The translations under genes and the position numbers were made by a program. A DNA stretch of 35,236 bases, taken from the IMG/VR virus record IMGVR_UViG_3300046804_000662, positions 1 through 35,236 of that record; one strand, given 5' to 3'. Positions 31,600-35,236 of the stretch are shown piece by piece. Source of the stretch: a virus. The notes beneath the pieces are model-generated. The model was not told the origin of the DNA. It was given only the letters and a program-made list of their open reading frames with translations, and searched no databases. Position 1 is the first letter of the stretch; every line of letters starts with the position of its first letter.

Positions 31600-33314
31600 T
31601 TTTATTCCAAAAAATTAAGTGGAAGAATTTTCTATCCACTGGTGCCCATTATACCGAGATTGATTTTACCAAGTCCAACAACACATTGATTGTTGGTCAC
31701 AACGGTGCAGGCAAGTCTACAATCTTAGATGCATTATGTTTTGGATTGTTTGGTAAACCTTTCCGTAAAATTAACAAACCACAACTTGTAAATTCAATTA
31801 ACAGTAAGGATACTGTAATTGAGATACATTTTAATATTGGCCAAAAGAAATATAAGGTCATTCGTGGAATTAAACCGAATGTATTTGAAATTTATTTGAA
31901 TGATGTTTTGCTGAACCAGGATGCCGCTGCAAAAGACTATCAGGAAATACTAGAGAAGAATATTCTCAAATTAAATTATAAGTCCTTTACGCAGGTGGTA
32001 ATCCTTGGTTCAGCATCCTTTGTTCCGTTCATGCAACTATCGGCTGCTGACAGGCGTGCTATCATTGAGGACCTTTTGGACATCCAAATATTTTCTTCAA
32101 TGAACAATGTCATCAAGGAAAAAAATTCTGAAATCAAAGAGAACTTGAATAAAACAAAGTATGCCATATCTCTTGCAGAAGAAAAAATAAACCTACAAAA
32201 ACAAAACATCGAGGAAAATAAAAAGAACACCGATGCGGAAATTAATAAAAAGAAAGAAGAAATAAGAAAATCTAATGAACAATTGGTGGAATTAAATAAA
32301 ACTGTGGGTCTAATACAGAAACACATTGACGTATTACAAAATAAAGTTGGTGATAAGAAAGAGAAACTTGACAAAAAAGCCAAGGGTCTATTTCAAATCA
32401 AAGGTAAGGTGCAAACTAATATTGACCGTAATCAAAAGGAGATTGACTTCTATGAAAACAACCATGACTGTCCAACCTGTAAACAACCAATTACTACCGA
32501 ATGGAAAGATTCTCAAGTTAAAGAAAAGACTCAGAAAATTTCTACACAAAAAACTGGCTTGGAAGAAATAGAACAGGAGTTAACCAAAGTAACTTCTGAA
32601 ATGAAATCTATTACGGATATCATCGCACATATAAATGCACATAATGGTGAAATCATCAAACACACTTCAACCATAACTGCCATAAACCAATACATTTCAA
32701 AACTGAATGTGGAGTTACAAGAATTATCTGTGCGAGATATCAATACAGAAGGCGTCAACCAAAAATTAATTGAGTTAAATGCTGAACTAAATGAACATAA
32801 AAAATATTATGAAGAAGTGTTGACTGAAAAACACTATTATGAATTTGCAGGATCATTGTTGAAAGATGGGGGCATCAAGACTAGAATCATTAAACAATAT
32901 TTACCTATTATGAATAAGTTGATAAACAAATACCTAACAGCAATGGATTTCTTTGTTAACTTTAATATCAACGAAAACTTTGAAGAAACAATTAAGAGTA
33001 GGCACCGTGATGAATTCTCTTATGCCAATTTCTCCGAAGGTGAAAAGATGCGTATTGACTTGGCACTATTGTTTACATGGAGACAGATTGCCAAATTAAA
33101 GAACTCTACCAATACAAACTTATTGATACTGGATGAAGTGTTTGATTCAAGTTTGGATACTGTTGGAACAGAAGAATTTTTAAAGTTGATACAAGAAATG
33201 GGCAAAGAAACAAATGTGTTTGTTATTTCCCACAAGGGCGACCAACTGTTCGATAAATTTAGGAGCGTAATTAAGTTTGAGAAAAAGAACAATTTCAGTC
33301 GTATTGCCAAATAA
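31596..33314 (+). CDS. 46: Recombination ATPase subunit gp46 (Rad50-like)
   Basis: The 572-residue SMC-like ATPase has Walker A 'GHNGAGKST' (34-42, Lys40), a coiled coil of about residues 180-420 broken by the zinc hook 'CPTC' (Cys292, Cys295), the ABC signature 'NFSEGEKMRIDLALLF' (Ser480) and Walker B 'LILDEVFDSS' (Asp513-Glu514). It partners gp47 in end resection. Length agrees with T4 gp46 (560). The last two sense codons and the TAA stop form part of the left arm of the hairpin described at 33307-33359. Confidence 0.97.
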   Translation: MILFQKIKWKNFLSTGAHYTEIDFTKSNNTLIVGHNGAGKSTILDALCFGLFGKPFRKINKPQLVNSINSKDTVIEIHFNIGQKKYKVIRGIKPNVFEIYLNDVLLNQDAAAKDYQEILEKNILKLNYKSFTQVVILGSASFVPFMQLSAADRRAIIEDLLDIQIFSSMNNVIKEKNSEIKENLNKTKYAISLAEEKINLQKQNIEENKKNTDAEINKKKEEIRKSNEQLVELNKTVGLIQKHIDVLQNKVGDKKEKLDKKAKGLFQIKGKVQTNIDRNQKEIDFYENNHDCPTCKQPITTEWKDSQVKEKTQKISTQKTGLEEIEQELTKVTSEMKSITDIIAHINAHNGEIIKHTSTITAINQYISKLNVELQELSVRDINTEGVNQKLIELNAELNEHKKYYEEVLTEKHYYEFAGSLLKDGGIKTRIIKQYLPIMNKLINKYLTAMDFFVNFNINENFEETIKSRHRDEFSYANFSEGEKMRIDLALLFTWRQIAKLKNSTNTNLLILDEVFDSSLDTVGTEEFLKLIQEMGKETNVFVISHKGDQLFDKFRSVIKFEKKNNFSRIAK

Positions 33315-33359
33315 GTTAAAGTTTGTTTTTGTATAAATAAAAAAGAATAACTTATTTGG
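33307..33359 (+). promoter_or_regulatory. Long-range hairpin hiding the RBS of the endonuclease VII-like gene
   Basis: CCAAATAAGTTA (33307-33318) and TAACTTATTTGG (33348-33359) are perfect 12-base inverted copies, extended by two G-U pairs. The left arm covers the end of gp46. The right arm ends inside the likely Shine-Dalgarno GGTG (33358-33361). The 29-base loop contains a late promoter. No T run follows, so it is not a terminator. Confidence 0.75.
33332..33339 (+). promoter_or_regulatory. Perfect late promoter box (TATAAATA) inside the hairpin loop
   Basis: TATAAATA is an exact T4 late consensus. Transcription from it would start near 33345, after the left arm of the inverted repeat and just before the right arm, giving RNA that cannot form the hairpin. 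It is the only exact late box seen downstream of the sigma70 promoter. Confidence 0.75.
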
Positions 33360-33366
33360 TGCAAAA

Positions 33367-33825
33367 ATGGCTAGACAAAAAAAGTATACAGATTTACCAG
33401 ACAGAAATCATCCAGATTACATGAAACTTTACGTGGCAAAGCGTAAAGATGAATTGAAAGAACAACAAAAGGTTTATAGAAGTAAAAGATTGGAAGATAA
33501 TCCAAATCATTATAAAGAACATTATAAGAAATATGAACAAACGAGTCGGCAATGGAGGACGATAAACAAACCCACAATTGCAGAAAATCAATGGAAATCC
33601 CGTGGTATCGTTGACATGTCTTATGAAAAATTTTTGTGTGAACTGGATAAACAAGATTATAAATGTATGGTGTGCAATAAAGAGTTGACAAATCCTCAAG
33701 TTGACCATGACCACAACACCGGAAAATATAGAGGTATACTATGTGTGCCTTGTAATAATGGACTAGGTGTGTATGAAAAGAAAAAAGATTTGTTTGAAAA
33801 TTATTTGAAAAGGATTGCAAAATGA
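33367..33825 (+). CDS. Endonuclease VII-family HNH nuclease
   Basis: The 152-residue protein ends with a recombination endonuclease VII core. This has zinc cysteines Cys100-x2-Cys103 and Cys126-x2-Cys129, with the active-site 'VDHDHNTGKYRGIL' (Asp113 to His116) and 'CNN' between or after them. In T4 gp49 (Holliday junction resolvase, 157 residues) this core is N-terminal and followed by a dimerisation region. Here it is C-terminal and preceded by about 95 basic, Lys/Tyr-rich residues. It may be the gp49 functional equivalent or a free-standing DNA-cutting nuclease of the same family. Late-only translation (hairpin and internal late promoter) favours a packaging-linked resolvase. Its stop overlaps the deformylase start. 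Confidence 0.8.
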   Translation: MARQKKYTDLPDRNHPDYMKLYVAKRKDELKEQQKVYRSKRLEDNPNHYKEHYKKYEQTSRQWRTINKPTIAENQWKSRGIVDMSYEKFLCELDKQDYKCMVCNKELTNPQVDHDHNTGKYRGILCVPCNNGLGVYEKKKDLFENYLKRIAK

Positions 33826-34427
33826 GTATAGAAACCACAGAAGATATTGTCTTATACGACACAGAACAAGCCATTAAAGTTAAACAGCCTACTCCGGCAC
33901 CGGTTGAAACATTTGATTTGGTTCCACCTGACCATCCAGCTCTTTACAAAGTTTTACCAGAATTTGACTTTGCAAATGCACCTATTAATCCAAATAGTTT
34001 TGCATCCACTTTGGTAGAAACTTGTAAGAAACATAACGGCATTGGTCTATCTGCTAACCAATGTGGTTTTGAATACCGTGTTTTTGTTATGGGTGCAGGC
34101 GAAGAATATGTGGCATACTTCAATCCTAAAGTTATTTCTTCCGAAGGTGAGAAACATATGGAAGAAGGATGCCTATCATTCCCTTTCCTAAACCTACACA
34201 TCACTAGACCTGAGAAAGTGGAAATCGAATACCAAGACTACATGGGACAACCACATACCAAAACATTTACTGGTATATCTGCAAGATGTTTTCTCCATGA
34301 GCTTGACCACATGAACGGAATCGTGTATACTAGCCGTGTAAAACCTCTTGCGTTGCAATTTGGTTTAAAGAAACTGGATAAAATCCGAAGAAAATATTTT
34401 AAAATTCCTAAAGCAAAAAGAAAATAA
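33822..34427 (+). CDS. def: Peptide deformylase with N-terminal extension
   Basis: The 201-residue enzyme removes the formyl group from new proteins. All three motifs are intact: 'GIGLSANQ' (73-80), 'EGCLSFP' (Cys117 as metal ligand) and 'HELDH' (159-163). About 25-30 residues precede the usual start of the domain and end in a Pro-rich linker (KQPTPAPVETFDLVPPDHPAL). The extension has no signal peptide character. Deformylase genes are common auxiliary genes in cyanophages and other marine myoviruses, where they may sustain host or phage protein maturation. The gene overlaps the nuclease upstream (ATGA) and the DUF4338 gene downstream (TAATG), so it would share the late transcript from 33332 and early read-through. 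Confidence 0.93.
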   Translation: MSIETTEDIVLYDTEQAIKVKQPTPAPVETFDLVPPDHPALYKVLPEFDFANAPINPNSFASTLVETCKKHNGIGLSANQCGFEYRVFVMGAGEEYVAYFNPKVISSEGEKHMEEGCLSFPFLNLHITRPEKVEIEYQDYMGQPHTKTFTGISARCFLHELDHMNGIVYTSRVKPLALQFGLKKLDKIRRKYFKIPKAKRK

Positions 34428-35236
34428 TGGCTACACCTACTGAATTTGTTGATGCACAATGGGAGAAATGGCAGGTCTTAAATGAACCTGAACGTTTCGA
34501 ACACATTGATACTGAGCAACTGAAAGATGTTTTAATTCAGGACCTTAGATATGCATCACAAATGGATGTTAGAGAATACACCCTATATCAAAAATGGTTA
34601 GAGGTGCATGAGAAATATCCAACAAGAACAATCACAACTTTATTTGGTGATGATGTTCAGTTGGTAGATGTTACTCAAAAGAAACTTATTGAAAAGGTCA
34701 AAGAAAACTTTTGGATGCCAGAAGGTCCTGATGACTATGAAAGGTTGAAACCTAAATTGGTTCTCTCTAATGGTCCTCTGGCAGAAACGTGGAATGCTAT
34801 TCGCACATTTTCCTCTACGATGAAAAACAATTCAAACATTGGTCGTAATCTATATTACACCGTTGTTGATGAAGTGACGGAAAAATACCTAGGTGTCATT
34901 TGTATTTCATCCGACTTCTTAGACTTAACACCAAGAGACACCGCAATCGGTTGGCCTAGGGACGTTAAGACACAACAAGGTATGATTAATCATACTGCAA
35001 TTGGTTCAACAATCGTTCCATTACAACCACTCGGTTTTAATTATATGGGTGGAAAATTACTAGCACTATTGTGTCTCGCTGACACCGTTCAAAAAGATTG
35101 GAAGAAACAATATGGAGACGTTCTCGTTGGAGTTACCACTACTAGCCTTTATGGCAACACTAAGTCCAATGGCTTATCTCAGTATGATGGTTTGGAACAT
35201 TGGAATAAAATGGGTTTCTCAAGCGGTTCGGTTGCT
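34427..35236 (+). CDS. DUF4338 (DruA-domain) protein, 3' truncated by window edge
   Basis: The frame is open from ATG 34427 to the window end (270 codons) and overlaps the deformylase stop by one base. The first 80 residues are helical ('TEQLKDVLIQDLRYASQMDVREYTLYQKW'). From about residue 150 the sequence follows the DUF4338 pattern: 'YLGVICISSDFLDLTPRDTAIGW', then 'NHTAIGSTIVPLQPLGFNYMGGKLLALLCL', 'DWKKQYGDVLVGVTTTSLYGN' and 'LEHWNKMGF'. This domain is named for DruA of the Druantia anti-phage system, yet it is also found in phages, where its role is unknown. No partner Druantia genes are visible. The assignment is by recalled pattern and needs a profile search. Confidence 0.6.
   Translation, partial: MATPTEFVDAQWEKWQVLNEPERFEHIDTEQLKDVLIQDLRYASQMDVREYTLYQKWLEVHEKYPTRTITTLFGDDVQLVDVTQKKLIEKVKENFWMPEGPDDYERLKPKLVLSNGPLAETWNAIRTFSSTMKNNSNIGRNLYYTVVDEVTEKYLGVICISSDFLDLTPRDTAIGWPRDVKTQQGMINHTAIGSTIVPLQPLGFNYMGGKLLALLCLADTVQKDWKKQYGDVLVGVTTTSLYGNTKSNGLSQYDGLEHWNKMGFSSGSVA

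Noticed and set aside
33307-33366. Reading the 12-bp inverted repeat as a transcription terminator
   Set aside because: The stem is AT-rich, the loop is 29 bases and no T run follows on either strand.

Overview
The window is a contiguous piece of a T4-like myovirus genome (class Caudoviricetes). It is AT-rich, tightly packed, and every convincing gene lies on the plus strand. The core follows the order familiar from marine T4-like phages (cyanophages, pelagiphages): gp13-14-15-16-17-18-19-20-(67)-21-22-23, then uvsY, uvsW, gp55, gp47, gp46. The accessory tail proteins (LamG, ANxAF repeat, glycine-rich and 'FPSNPTNGQ'-type domains) are also of the kind seen in aquatic phages. The host cannot be named from the sequence; an aquatic Gram-negative bacterium is an inference. 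I found no tRNA, CRISPR array, integrase or insertion sequence, and no gene-free stretch longer than about 90 bases.

Layout. (1) 1-11092: tail-fibre and adhesin cassette. It holds a 5'-truncated LamG protein, an ANxAF repeat fibre, small beta-rich virion proteins, two beta-propeller-like proteins, a DUF4376-like protein, a glycine-rich adhesin and a conserved 117-residue protein. Many of these genes are joined by TAATG or TGATG overlaps. (2) 11127-26207: neck, packaging, tail and head genes, interrupted by a 655-residue fibre-like protein between gp15 and gp16 and by an unknown beta-rich protein between the gp67-like protein and gp21. Strong intrinsic terminators follow gp19 and gp23. (3) 26289-26801: a tail-tube-fold paralogue. 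(4) 26886-33314: recombination and late-transcription module (UvsY, UvsW, an Sm-like protein, gp55, a cupin, a cytidylyltransferase, gp47, gp46). (5) 33367-35236: an endonuclease VII-family nuclease, peptide deformylase, and a truncated DUF4338 (DruA-domain) protein.

Regulation is legible. T4-type late promoter boxes (NATAAATA, read by gp55, which is encoded here) precede many virion genes. The recombination module instead begins with a perfect sigma70 promoter (TTGACA, 17 bp, TATAAT) whose -35 box lies in the end of the preceding structural gene. The most striking signal is at 33307-33359: a perfect 12-bp inverted repeat whose left arm covers the end of gp46, whose loop holds a perfect TATAAATA box, and whose right arm covers the ribosome-binding region of the endonuclease VII-like gene. 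Early read-through RNA should hide that site, while RNA started at the late promoter should expose it. This is the logic known for several T4 genes. A smaller version of the arrangement sits in front of gp13.
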